NCBI RefSeq assembly: GCF_014642075.1
Contig: NZ_BMIK01000009.1
Span: forward strand, 62,001 to 126,000
Length of the DNA stretch: 64,000 bases
DNA from: Parapedobacter defluvii
GTDB taxonomy: Bacteria; Bacteroidota; Bacteroidia; Sphingobacteriales; Sphingobacteriaceae
Reading direction: 5' to 3'
The notes under the pieces: model-generated
Databases searched by the model: none
What the model saw: the letters and a program-made list of their open reading frames with translations, nothing else
What the model was told of the DNA's origin: nothing
Part shown: positions 1 through 7,343 of the stretch, one piece after another
Layout: every line of letters begins with the position of its first letter
Numbering within the stretch: position 1 is the stretch's first letter
Made by a program: the position numbers and the translations under genes

Positions 1-534
1 TTGCAGAACCAGACCATCTGGTTGCAAAACGCACAGAAGACATTGGAAAACCAGTTGTCCAAGCTGAAGCTGAACGAAATCGCCGACTGGACGGAAAAGC
101 AACGCAACCTGTATGGGGAGTACTACGAGGAACTCTGGAAAGTGAAAGCGGCCATCAGCTACTACAAGCGCATCAAGGACCTGACCGAACGGCAGGTGGC
201 CATCGTGGACGAATACAAGTGGGCGTGGAAGCTGTTCCAGAAGGACAAACATTTTACCCCCGATGAATTGCTCCACATGGGGCAGGTCTACACAGGCATA
301 CTGGAGGCCAGCGTGAAGAACCTCGACCAGGTACTCTTGGTGGTCAACAGTTTCAAGACGCAGATGTCCGATGCCGCACGGCTCGAAATCATCACAGAGG
401 CCAGCAGGAAAATGGAAGAGAATTACACCCACCTGCGGCAGTTCAACCGCCAGAACAGCCTACTCAGCATCCAGCGAGCCAAATCCGTGGACGAGGTGGC
501 AACATTGAAGGAAATCTATGGAATCGATGAATAA
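1..534 (+). CDS. TraI-like conjugative transfer protein, 5' end probably cut by window edge
   Basis: The reading frame is open from base 1, with TTG as the first codon, so the true start and any signal peptide probably lie outside the window. The 177 visible residues are mostly charged helix. The C-terminal half, with motifs VKNLDQVLLVV, DAARLEII and LRQFNRQNSLL, aligns by eye with the product at 1197-1844 (VDNLDELLMVI, DDERLRAI, LRHFNREGSLL), so the two are paralogs. By family knowledge these resemble TraI-type proteins of Bacteroidota conjugative transposons, periplasmic components of the type IV secretion apparatus. The end overlaps the next start by 17 bp, which indicates translational coupling in one tra operon. 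Confidence 0.75.
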   Translation: MQNQTIWLQNAQKTLENQLSKLKLNEIADWTEKQRNLYGEYYEELWKVKAAISYYKRIKDLTERQVAIVDEYKWAWKLFQKDKHFTPDELLHMGQVYTGILEASVKNLDQVLLVVNSFKTQMSDAARLEIITEASRKMEENYTHLRQFNRQNSLLSIQRAKSVDEVATLKEIYGIDE

Positions 535-1210
535 GAAAATGGATAAAGGATTGTTGGACAAAGGGACAAGGATTGCCAAAGGCAAGGGACTATACCTGTC
601 CTTATTCCTTGTTCTTTCCATCCTTGCTCTAACAACCAGCCACGCACAGACCTTTTCGGAGTGGTTCCGGCAGAAGAAGACACAGAAACAGTACCTCGCC
701 GAGCAGATCATCGCACTTCAACTATACGGCGGCTACCTGAAAAAGGGCTATGACATCGCTTCGTCCGGCCTTGGCCTGATACGTGGCTTCAGGGATGGGG
801 AATTTGGGCTGCATACCGCATTCTTCGCATCGCTATCGGCCGTCAGCCCGGCCATCCGCGACGATGTGAAAGTGGCCGAGACCATCGCCCTGCAAATCGC
901 CATCATCACGGCATTCGGCGGCATGAATAGTGGCAACCACGCGGAATACGTCCGGAGCGTGAAAGACAAAGTGCTGGAAGATTGCGGCAAAGACCTCAGC
1001 GAGTTGGTGGACATCGTGCTGTCCGGCAAGGTGGAAATGGATGACGAGGAGCGCATCCGGCGGCTGGAAAAGGTACACGCCTCCATGCGTGACAAGGCCG
1101 CGTTCACGCAGCATTTCACGGGTGACGTGCGGCTCCTGGCCCTCATGCAGAAACGAGAAACAGAACAGATCGAAGACCTCAAAAATTGGTTCAGCCATGA
1201 AAATGATTAA
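518..1210 (+). CDS. TerB-like/tra-operon secreted protein
   Basis: This 230-residue product has an N-terminal export signal (hydrophobic SLFLVLSILALTTSHAQ ending about residue 44). The rest is helical. ATG at 527 is an equally good start. In Bacteroidota conjugative transposons, the gene between two TraI-like genes is commonly annotated as a TerB-family tellurite-resistance protein; that name describes a fold and is not evidence of tellurite resistance here. The gene overlaps the genes before and after it (17 and 14 bp). Its signal-peptide DNA shares a 28-nt identical stretch with the next gene. A role in the periplasmic part of the mating apparatus is inferred from context. Confidence 0.7.
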   Translation: MESMNKKMDKGLLDKGTRIAKGKGLYLSLFLVLSILALTTSHAQTFSEWFRQKKTQKQYLAEQIIALQLYGGYLKKGYDIASSGLGLIRGFRDGEFGLHTAFFASLSAVSPAIRDDVKVAETIALQIAIITAFGGMNSGNHAEYVRSVKDKVLEDCGKDLSELVDIVLSGKVEMDDEERIRRLEKVHASMRDKAAFTQHFTGDVRLLALMQKRETEQIEDLKNWFSHEND

Positions 1211-1844
1211 AAGGATTGTCGCCATACCATCTTTATTCCTTGTTCTTTCCATCCTTGCTCCGGCCAAAGGCCATGCGCAGACGGACGAAGTGGTGCAGTT
1301 GCTCCTGAACGTCGAAAAACTCAGCCAGCTAAAGGGTATCCTTTCGGACATGAAGCGGGGCTACCAGATCATCAGCGGCGGCTACAACGCCATCAGGAAC
1401 ATTTCGCAGGGCAATTTCAGGCTGCACGAGGTATTCCTCGACGGGCTGATGCTGGTCAACCCTGAAATCAGGAAATACCACCGCGTGGCCGACATCATCC
1501 GCTACCAGAAGGACATCGTGACCGAGTACAGGGCGGCATTCGACCGCTTCCGGGCATCGGGCAATTTCACCGAGGATGAAATCGGGTACCTAAGCCGGGT
1601 GTACAGGCAGCTTTTCGACCAGAGCGTGGACAACCTCGACGAACTGCTGATGGTCATCACGTCATCCCAACTGCGGATGGGCGATGACGAGCGGCTGCGG
1701 GCCATCGACCGGATATGCGACGACGTGCAGGACAAGCTGCAATTCCTGCGGCACTTCAACCGCGAGGGCAGCCTGCTCAACCTCTGGCGCGAAAGGGAAA
1801 AAAGGGAAACACAGACACTGCAAGAAATCCATGGAACCAATTAA
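1197..1844 (+). CDS. traI: Conjugative transposon protein TraI
   Basis: The frame is open further upstream, but the ATG at 1197 is chosen because it begins a clean signal peptide (MKMIKRIVAIPSLFLVLSIL, cleavage after GHAQ) and overlaps the previous stop by 14 bp. The mature protein (about 190 residues) is almost entirely helical and is paralogous to the product ending at 534. The family is the TraI group of CTnDOT-like elements, exported proteins needed for the mating pore. The following traJ start overlaps this gene by 14 bp, so translation is probably coupled. Confidence 0.8.
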   Translation: MKMIKRIVAIPSLFLVLSILAPAKGHAQTDEVVQLLLNVEKLSQLKGILSDMKRGYQIISGGYNAIRNISQGNFRLHEVFLDGLMLVNPEIRKYHRVADIIRYQKDIVTEYRAAFDRFRASGNFTEDEIGYLSRVYRQLFDQSVDNLDELLMVITSSQLRMGDDERLRAIDRICDDVQDKLQFLRHFNREGSLLNLWREREKRETQTLQEIHGTN

Positions 1845-3105
1845 GCACAACAGCCCCGCCCGCCCCTGCCTGCGGGCCGTCCGTACCCCTGCGCCCCTGT
1901 TTTCCGTCCGTGCCGCCGCCCCGTCCTGCGCCCTTGCCGTGCTGGCCGTGTTGGCCCTTGCCCCCGTCCCTGCCTGCGCCCAAGGGTTGGCGGGCGAAAT
2001 CGGTGGCTTGCAGGCCGAGCTGGAAAAAGTCCACGCCGACATGCTGTCCCTTTGCGGCCGCCTGATTGGGGTGGGCCGTGGCATCGCGGGCTTTGCGGCC
2101 CTCTGGTACATCGCCAGCCGTGTATGGCGGCAGATGGCCGCCGCCGAGCCCATCGACTTCTATCCGTTGCTGCGCCCGTTCGGCATCGGCCTTGCCATCC
2201 TGTTCTTTCCGCTGGTCATCGGCGTGATGAACGGGGTTCTCAAGCCCATCACGTCGGCGACGGGCGGCATGGTCACCGAATCGGACAAAGCCATCGCCAC
2301 CCTGCTCAGACAGAAAGAGGAAGCCGTGAAAAACTCCCGTTACTGGCAGATGTACGTGGGGGAAAGCGGATCGGGTGACAGCGACGAATGGTACAAGTAC
2401 ACCTACCCGGACGACCCGAAACGCGAGAACGAGGGGTTCTGGGCAGGCATCGGCAACGACATCAAGTTCTGGATGGACAAGCAATCGTACAATTTCCGCA
2501 ATTCCATCAAGCAATGGATGAGCGAAGTGTTGCAGGTGCTGTTCGCGGCGGCGGCATTGTGCATCAACGCCATCCGCACGTTCTTCCTCATCGTGCTAGC
2601 CATACTGGGGCCGCTCGTGCTGGGGCTGTCCGTGTTTGATGGGTTGCAGCACACGCTCACCGTATGGTTGGCGCGGTACATCAACGTGTACCTGTGGCTG
2701 CCCGTGGCCAACATCTTCGGCAGCATCATCGGCAGGATACAGGAGAACATGCTCAAAATCGACATCCAGCAGATCGGACAGGAGGGCGACACATTCTTCA
2801 GCACCACGGACACCGCCTACCTCGTCTACCTCATCATCGGGATACTGGGTTACTTCGCCGTGCCCAGCGTGGCCAACTACATTGTCAATGCGGGCGGTGC
2901 CAATGCCCTCATGCAGCGCGTCAACTCGCTGGTCATCAATTCGGCAGACAATGCCGCCCAACGGGTGACCGATGGCAACGACATGACCAGGGACAGCTTC
3001 GGCGACATGGCACGCAACGTAAGGAACAGCTTCACGGGCGCGGGCGGCAGCGACTACTTCAAATCCGGTAGCAGCCACCAACGCGACAAACTATCCGGCG
3101 ACTAA
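1831..3105 (+). CDS. traJ: Conjugative transposon inner-membrane protein TraJ
   Basis: This is a 424-residue membrane protein. ATG 1831 was chosen although the frame is open upstream, because it starts an Ala/Pro-rich export signal ending ACAQG. Membrane segments are visible at LIGVGRGIAGFAALWYIA, FGIGLAILFFPLVIGVMNGV, a long hydrophobic run around the middle (VLFAAAALCINAIRTFFLIV onward) and AYLVYLIIGILGYFAVPSV. TraJ of Bacteroidota conjugative transposons is the polytopic, VirB6-like component of the mating apparatus. It overlaps traI by 14 bp and is followed after 46 bp by traK. Confidence 0.88.
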   Translation: MEPIKHNSPARPCLRAVRTPAPLFSVRAAAPSCALAVLAVLALAPVPACAQGLAGEIGGLQAELEKVHADMLSLCGRLIGVGRGIAGFAALWYIASRVWRQMAAAEPIDFYPLLRPFGIGLAILFFPLVIGVMNGVLKPITSATGGMVTESDKAIATLLRQKEEAVKNSRYWQMYVGESGSGDSDEWYKYTYPDDPKRENEGFWAGIGNDIKFWMDKQSYNFRNSIKQWMSEVLQVLFAAAALCINAIRTFFLIVLAILGPLVLGLSVFDGLQHTLTVWLARYINVYLWLPVANIFGSIIGRIQENMLKIDIQQIGQEGDTFFSTTDTAYLVYLIIGILGYFAVPSVANYIVNAGGANALMQRVNSLVINSADNAAQRVTDGNDMTRDSFGDMARNVRNSFTGAGGSDYFKSGSSHQRDKLSGD

Positions 3106-3151
3106 CAAAACTTTTTCTCAATACTCAATACGCACTACTCAATACTAAAAA

Positions 3152-3763
3152 ATGTTCAGGCAATTAAGAAATATCGACACCGCTTTCAGGCACATCAAGA
3201 AATTCAGCATCGTTGCCCATGTGGCGACCATGCTCCTATGCGGCTTCGCCATTTACAAGAGTTACGAAGCCACGCAACGGATACTTTCCAGCGTTTGGGT
3301 CATCGTGGATGGCAGGCCCATTCGTGCGGAAGTTGCCGCCCGCAAGGATAACCTCGAAGTGGAGGCAAGGCGGCACATCTCCGACTTCCACAGGCTGTTT
3401 TTCACACTCGACCCCGACGAAAAGGCCATCACCGCCGCCATCGGGCAGGCACTGTACCTCGCCGACAACAGTGCCAAACGGCAGTACGACAACCTACGTG
3501 AGAGCGGCTACTACGCGGGCCTCATTTCCGGCAACATCAGCCAGCGCATCACGGTGGACAGCATCCGGCTTGACATGCGCCGGGAACCCTACGCCTTCCG
3601 GTGCCATGCTACCCAAAAGCTCGTCCGTTCCAGCGGCACGCTCACCCGCACATTGGTGACGACCGGAACGCTGCGCGACGTGGCCCGCACGGACAACAAC
3701 CCCCACGGCTTCCTTATCCAGCGGTGGGAAACCATCGAAAACAGGGACATCCAAACACGGTAA
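3152..3763 (+). CDS. traK: Conjugative transposon protein TraK
   Basis: The 203-residue product has the usual TraK length (about 205). It has a short cytoplasmic head with the FRQLRNIDTAFRHIK motif, one membrane segment (about residues 22-40, VAHVATMLLCGFAIYKSY) and an extracytoplasmic domain. TraK is thought to correspond to VirB8-like proteins of type IV secretion systems; this is established for the family, not tested here. The short spacer before it is made of repeated CTCAATAC-like units instead of a Shine-Dalgarno sequence. The next gene starts 3 bp after the stop. Confidence 0.9.
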   Translation: MFRQLRNIDTAFRHIKKFSIVAHVATMLLCGFAIYKSYEATQRILSSVWVIVDGRPIRAEVAARKDNLEVEARRHISDFHRLFFTLDPDEKAITAAIGQALYLADNSAKRQYDNLRESGYYAGLISGNISQRITVDSIRLDMRREPYAFRCHATQKLVRSSGTLTRTLVTTGTLRDVARTDNNPHGFLIQRWETIENRDIQTR

Positions 3764-3766
3764 GGC

Positions 3767-3994
3767 ATGGGAACGCAAGCGAAAAGACAGCAAAAGGCGG
3801 ACAGCCGGCAACAACGGGAACGGTTGGCGCAGAACATCGCCGGGCGCATCACCACCACGCAGGGCCGCTTGGCAAACAGGCTCAACCGCGTGGCGGCAAA
3901 GACTACGCGCAGGCAGCAAATCCTGTTTTTCACGGTGCTTATCCTCCTATTGGGCGGTTGCTTCGGCTACCTCATACTGTCCAACATACGGTAA
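3767..3994 (+). CDS. Small single-pass membrane protein in the TraL position
   Basis: This 75-residue protein has a very basic N-terminal half (many Arg/Gln/Lys) and one C-terminal membrane helix (ILFFTVLILLLGGCFGYLIL). It lies 3 bp after traK and 33 bp before traM, which is the slot occupied by traL or an equivalent small protein in CTnDOT-like operons. Sequence alone does not prove TraL homology. The topology is probably basic cytoplasmic domain in, short tail out. It is likely to be a structural or assembly partner of TraK and TraM. Confidence 0.7.
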   Translation: MGTQAKRQQKADSRQQRERLAQNIAGRITTTQGRLANRLNRVAAKTTRRQQILFFTVLILLLGGCFGYLILSNIR

Positions 3995-4026
3995 GTCTCA
4001 CGTCTCAAATCTCATATCTCAATAAA

Positions 4027-5139
4027 ATGGAAACAAACAAAATCACCCCACAGATGCGGCAGAAACGGAAGTTCCTGCTTGCATTGCCCTTGCTGGTGCT
4101 GCCGTTCGCGGCACTGGCCTTTTACGCCCTCGGCGGCGGCCAGGGAACGCAGTCAACCCTGCCCGAAACCACGGGCATCAACACCGGGCTGCCGGAGGCC
4201 AGCTTCAAAAAGGAACGTCCGGCCAACAAGCTGGACTACTACGAACAGGCAAGGCGCGACTCCCTGCAACGGGCCAGATCGGAGACGGGCAGGGATTTCA
4301 CCGGCACCGGGGACGGCTTCATGCAGCCCGACCCGCAGGAGCAGCGCATCACCGAAAAGCTGGCCCTTTTGGAGCAGGAACTCAGCCGCCCCGAGGAAGC
4401 CGAACCCGTATATGGCGGGGGCGGTACCTACCGGATGCCCGTACAGGCCGAACCCATGCCCGACACCCGTGCCGACATCGAGCGGCTGGAACGGATGATG
4501 GAGCGGCTGAATGCAAGCGAACCTGCGGACGACCCCGAAATGGGGCAGCTCAACGCGATGCTCGAAACGATACTGGACATCCAGCACCCCGGACGGGTGC
4601 AGGAAAAATTGCGGGAGCAATCATTGACGAACAGGGAAAGCGTCTATCCGGTCACCCTTGCGGGTGACAGCCTGCCGGACAACGCCATCCGCGCGGCCAT
4701 CCACCGTGACGGGGAAGTGATAAACGGCTCGTCCATCCAGTTGAGGCTGCTCGACAGCGTGTACATCAACGGACGGCTGATACCCGCCAACAGCTTCGCC
4801 TACGGCATCTGCGCCATCGGCGGCGAGAGGCTCACCATATCCGTCCGCACCGTCCGCCACGGAAATTCCATACTCCCCGTATCGCTCACTGCCTATGACA
4901 TGGACGGCATCGAGGGACTGAAAGCATCCGGTTCCCTGACACGCGATGCCGTGGGGCGCGGGAGCAACGATGCCATCCAGTCCATGCAACTGATGTCGCT
5001 CGACCCATCCCTTGCGGCACAGGCCGCCACCGTGGGGGTGAACGCGGCCAAGGGGCTGTTCAGCCGCAGGGTACGGCAGGCCAAGGTCAACACGAAAGCG
5101 GGCTATGACCTGCTCTTGAGGGACGATAACCAACGATGA
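4027..5139 (+). CDS. traM: Conjugative transposon protein TraM
   Basis: The 370-residue product starts at ATG 4027; the frame is open far upstream, but that part lies antiparallel to or over traK and is not plausible. It has one N-terminal membrane helix (about 17-36, LLALPLLVLPFAALAFYALG), a Pro/Glu-rich periplasmic linker with predicted coiled-coil character (residues about 100-165), and a conserved C-terminal TraM domain (VYPVTLAGDSLPDNAIRAAI through LTISVRTVRHG). Architecture resembles VirB10/TraB-like bridging proteins: inner-membrane anchor, Pro-rich spacer, outer-membrane-proximal domain. Its stop overlaps the traN start (ATGA). Confidence 0.9.
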   Translation: METNKITPQMRQKRKFLLALPLLVLPFAALAFYALGGGQGTQSTLPETTGINTGLPEASFKKERPANKLDYYEQARRDSLQRARSETGRDFTGTGDGFMQPDPQEQRITEKLALLEQELSRPEEAEPVYGGGGTYRMPVQAEPMPDTRADIERLERMMERLNASEPADDPEMGQLNAMLETILDIQHPGRVQEKLREQSLTNRESVYPVTLAGDSLPDNAIRAAIHRDGEVINGSSIQLRLLDSVYINGRLIPANSFAYGICAIGGERLTISVRTVRHGNSILPVSLTAYDMDGIEGLKASGSLTRDAVGRGSNDAIQSMQLMSLDPSLAAQAATVGVNAAKGLFSRRVRQAKVNTKAGYDLLLRDDNQR

Positions 5140-5645
5140 ACATAAAAACCACAAATATGAAAACAACGACCATCATCCTATTATGCTGCCTGTTTTGGAT
5201 AACGTGCAACGCACAGCACACGCAAACGGAACGGGTAGCCAAACTGCCCGTTCACGGAAAAGTCACCGACGACCGCAACAGCAAAATGCGTGCGGTGCTG
5301 CACGGCATCCACATCCACGGCGACGTGCTCCATTTCCGGATCGGGCTGCTCAACGGCTCCCACATCCGCTTCGACATCGACTTCATCCGGTGCTACATCC
5401 GCGATCGGAAAGTAGCCAGACGGACGGTAACACAGGAAAAAGAGGTACTGCCCCTTGACATCGACGGGCTGGAACGGCCCGTGGTCGAGGGTAGGTGCGG
5501 CAAGACCGTCGTGATCGCACTGGACAAGTTCACCCTTGCGGACAACAAGCTGCTCACCATCGAGATCTACGAACGGGGCGGCGGCAGGCACCTGTACCTG
5601 AAGGTGAAAAACCGCCACATCGAGAACGCGAAACCCCTGAATTGA
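5136..5645 (+). CDS. traN: Short TraN-like conjugative transposon protein (DUF4138 C-terminal part)
   Basis: The 169-residue protein has a signal peptide (best from the internal ATG at 5157: MKTTTIILLCCLFWITCNAQ). Motifs FDIDFIRCYIRD, VVIALDKFTLADNKLLTIEIYE and GGRHLYLKVKNRHI match the C-terminal half of TraN/DUF4138 proteins. Family members are usually about 280-330 residues, so the N-terminal half appears to be missing while the signal peptide is retained. TraN is an outer-membrane-associated part of the channel (VirB9-like by position). Whether the short form is functional cannot be judged from sequence. It is translationally coupled to traM. Confidence 0.8.
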   Translation: MNIKTTNMKTTTIILLCCLFWITCNAQHTQTERVAKLPVHGKVTDDRNSKMRAVLHGIHIHGDVLHFRIGLLNGSHIRFDIDFIRCYIRDRKVARRTVTQEKEVLPLDIDGLERPVVEGRCGKTVVIALDKFTLADNKLLTIEIYERGGGRHLYLKVKNRHIENAKPLN

Positions 5646-5652
5646 AAAGGCC

Positions 5653-6918
5653 ATGCAACTTTCAGCACCGGAAAAGGCACCGGAATTATTGGGCTACCTG
5701 CAACAGCAGCAGGAAAAGGGCATGGAGTGGGTCGTTTACGACTTTGAATCCGGAATCGGCAGCAGGTACGATTTTACCTGTTTCAAACGCCAACGCGATG
5801 CCCATGCCTTCGCCAATGCGGGGTTTGCCAACCCCCTTTTCCTCGATGTGGACACCATCGGGAACGCGAAAAGGAAACTCGAAGAAATCATCAGTCACAA
5901 TCAAAAGGAGGACACCATGAATCTCAACAATCTGGAGGACCTGAAAAGGTACCTCACCGAACTTAAATTCGACCCCACCCACATCACGGAACTGGAGGAA
6001 AAAATGACCAAGGAAATCCCCGCTTTCGACATCGCCGACCAGTACATCGGCGAATACAGGGGCAAGGCGGGCGCAATCGACCTCAATATCCCCGTGAGGC
6101 AGTCGAACCAATCCGGCAACTACTACATCAGCAAGTTTGACCTGACATTGACCAAGGCGAATCCCCTGCCGGAAGGCCATCGGTACTTCGTCGTATCCAA
6201 GGACCCCGAAAGCGGGAAAAAGCTGCACCGGGACTTCACCAGCCCGGCACAGGCCATCGAATACCTCAACGGGAAAACGGGGGAAAGGGAATTGGTCGCG
6301 GGCACCGGCCCGAGACCTAACGAAAGCACCGTGCTGGTACGCAAGGATGACGACAAGCTCATCTACAGCGCGAAGGATTTCCGCGAGACCTACCACGGCA
6401 AGCCGCTCACACAGGCGTTCTACATCAACGAGGGGCAGGGCTTCAGCCTGCCGGAGGCCCTGAACCTCATCCAGGGCCGGAGTGTGTACAAGGACAACCT
6501 GCTCACCGCGAACGGTGAACCCTACAAAGCCTACGTGGCCATCGACCGGGAGAATCCCCTTTCCACCGGAACGGGCTACCGCTACCAGCAATTCCGCGAC
6601 CCCGAATACGGCTTCGACATTGAAAAGACGCTCATGCAATACGACGTAAAGGGGCTGGACAACCAGGAATCGAAAAACAGGCTGATAGGGCTGCTCAAGG
6701 GGGGTAACCGTGTCCCCGTGGTGATGGAAAAAAACGGGAAGCGGTACGATGTCACGATAGAATCCTCGCCGCGTTACAAGAACATCAACATCCTCAACAC
6801 GAAGGGTGAACCGCTGAAACGGGAATTTTTCGACCGTAACAGTACGCAGGAACTCAAGAACCCCGTACCGTTGAGAAAGGAATGGGATATGTCGCAGAAA
6901 CAGGGGATGCGGCTGTAA
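5653..6918 (+). CDS. DUF3945-family ICE protein
   Basis: The 421-residue soluble protein lies 7 bp after traN. From residue about 89 it reads as a typical Bacteroidota mobile-element protein, with the motif SLPEALNLIQGRSVYKDNLL and the segment YGFDIEKTLMQYDVKGL that characterise DUF3945-type proteins. An in-frame ATG at 5917 is preceded by a perfect AAAGGAGG, so a shorter form beginning MNLNNLEDLKRYL is possible. The first 88 residues (MQLSAPEKAPELLGYLQQQQ...) look like a separate small domain. Function is unknown. A GAAA-tetraloop terminator follows. Confidence 0.8.
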   Translation: MQLSAPEKAPELLGYLQQQQEKGMEWVVYDFESGIGSRYDFTCFKRQRDAHAFANAGFANPLFLDVDTIGNAKRKLEEIISHNQKEDTMNLNNLEDLKRYLTELKFDPTHITELEEKMTKEIPAFDIADQYIGEYRGKAGAIDLNIPVRQSNQSGNYYISKFDLTLTKANPLPEGHRYFVVSKDPESGKKLHRDFTSPAQAIEYLNGKTGERELVAGTGPRPNESTVLVRKDDDKLIYSAKDFRETYHGKPLTQAFYINEGQGFSLPEALNLIQGRSVYKDNLLTANGEPYKAYVAIDRENPLSTGTGYRYQQFRDPEYGFDIEKTLMQYDVKGLDNQESKNRLIGLLKGGNRVPVVMEKNGKRYDVTIESSPRYKNINILNTKGEPLKREFFDRNSTQELKNPVPLRKEWDMSQKQGMRL

Positions 6919-6937
6919 ACGCCAAAAAACCATTCAG

Positions 6938-6960
6938 ACGGGAGGAAACTCCCGTTTTTC
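6938..6960 (+). terminator. Rho-independent terminator after the tra/DUF3945 operon
   Basis: A perfect 7-bp stem (ACGGGAG / CTCCCGT) closes a GAAA tetraloop and is followed by a run of T. It lies 20 bp after the DUF3945 stop and would end the tra operon transcript before the histone-like gene. Confidence 0.85.
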
Positions 6961-7026
6961 TTCGTTTATTTGCATTGCAGCAATCACTGCCAATTAACCA
7001 AATTTCATAACATAAAATCATCAGAC

Positions 7027-7206
7027 ATGAGTAAATTCACACAGCTAAAGGAACTCATCGCATCGGCCGAGGAAGATGCGGCAAAATTCTATGACAAGGC
7101 CAACGGCGCGGCAGGCACACGCCTGCGCAAGGCATTGCAGGAAGTGAAAACCCTCGCGCAGGACATCCGCAACGAAGTGACCTCCCTCAAGAACAAGGGG
7201 AAGTAA
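7027..7206 (+). CDS. Histone-H1-like small DNA-binding protein
   Basis: The 59-residue, Lys-rich helical protein begins MSKFTQLKELIASAEEDAAK and carries the conserved KANGAAGTRLRKALQEVKTL pattern seen in Bacteroidota proteins annotated as histone H1. ATG 7027 is chosen over the upstream in-frame codon because the upstream 19 residues are not conserved-looking. Such proteins are small nucleoid-associated factors related to Hc1-type histones. On a conjugative element it may compact or silence the element's DNA, like other plasmid-borne nucleoid proteins (inference). It has its own terminator. Confidence 0.8.
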   Translation: MSKFTQLKELIASAEEDAAKFYDKANGAAGTRLRKALQEVKTLAQDIRNEVTSLKNKGK

Positions 7207-7227
7207 TTTTATACCCTTTCACTTTTG

Positions 7228-7259
7228 CCCATCAAGTTTCGCTTGGTGGGTATTTTTTT
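7228..7259 (+). terminator. Rho-independent terminator after the histone-like gene
   Basis: A 9-bp stem (CCCATCAAG / CTTGGTGGG, one G-T pair) has a 5-nt loop and is followed by TATTTTTTT. It separates the GC-rich ICE genes from the AT-rich cargo gene at 7344. Confidence 0.85.
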
Positions 7260-7343
7260 GGTTCATTACAAGTTAACCACGTAAAATGGACTATCCCACA
7301 TTTCGTTTTGAATACTTATATTAGCACATAAACATCTTTTGAT

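Noticed and set aside
518-1210. Tellurite resistance function for the TerB-like gene
   Set aside because: The name rests on a fold resemblance; its tra-operon context and signal peptide point to the mating apparatus.
5686-6933. 415-residue open frame on the minus strand
   Set aside because: It lies antiparallel to the DUF3945 gene, is Val/Phe-rich without domain motifs, and is a codon-bias shadow of the plus-strand gene.
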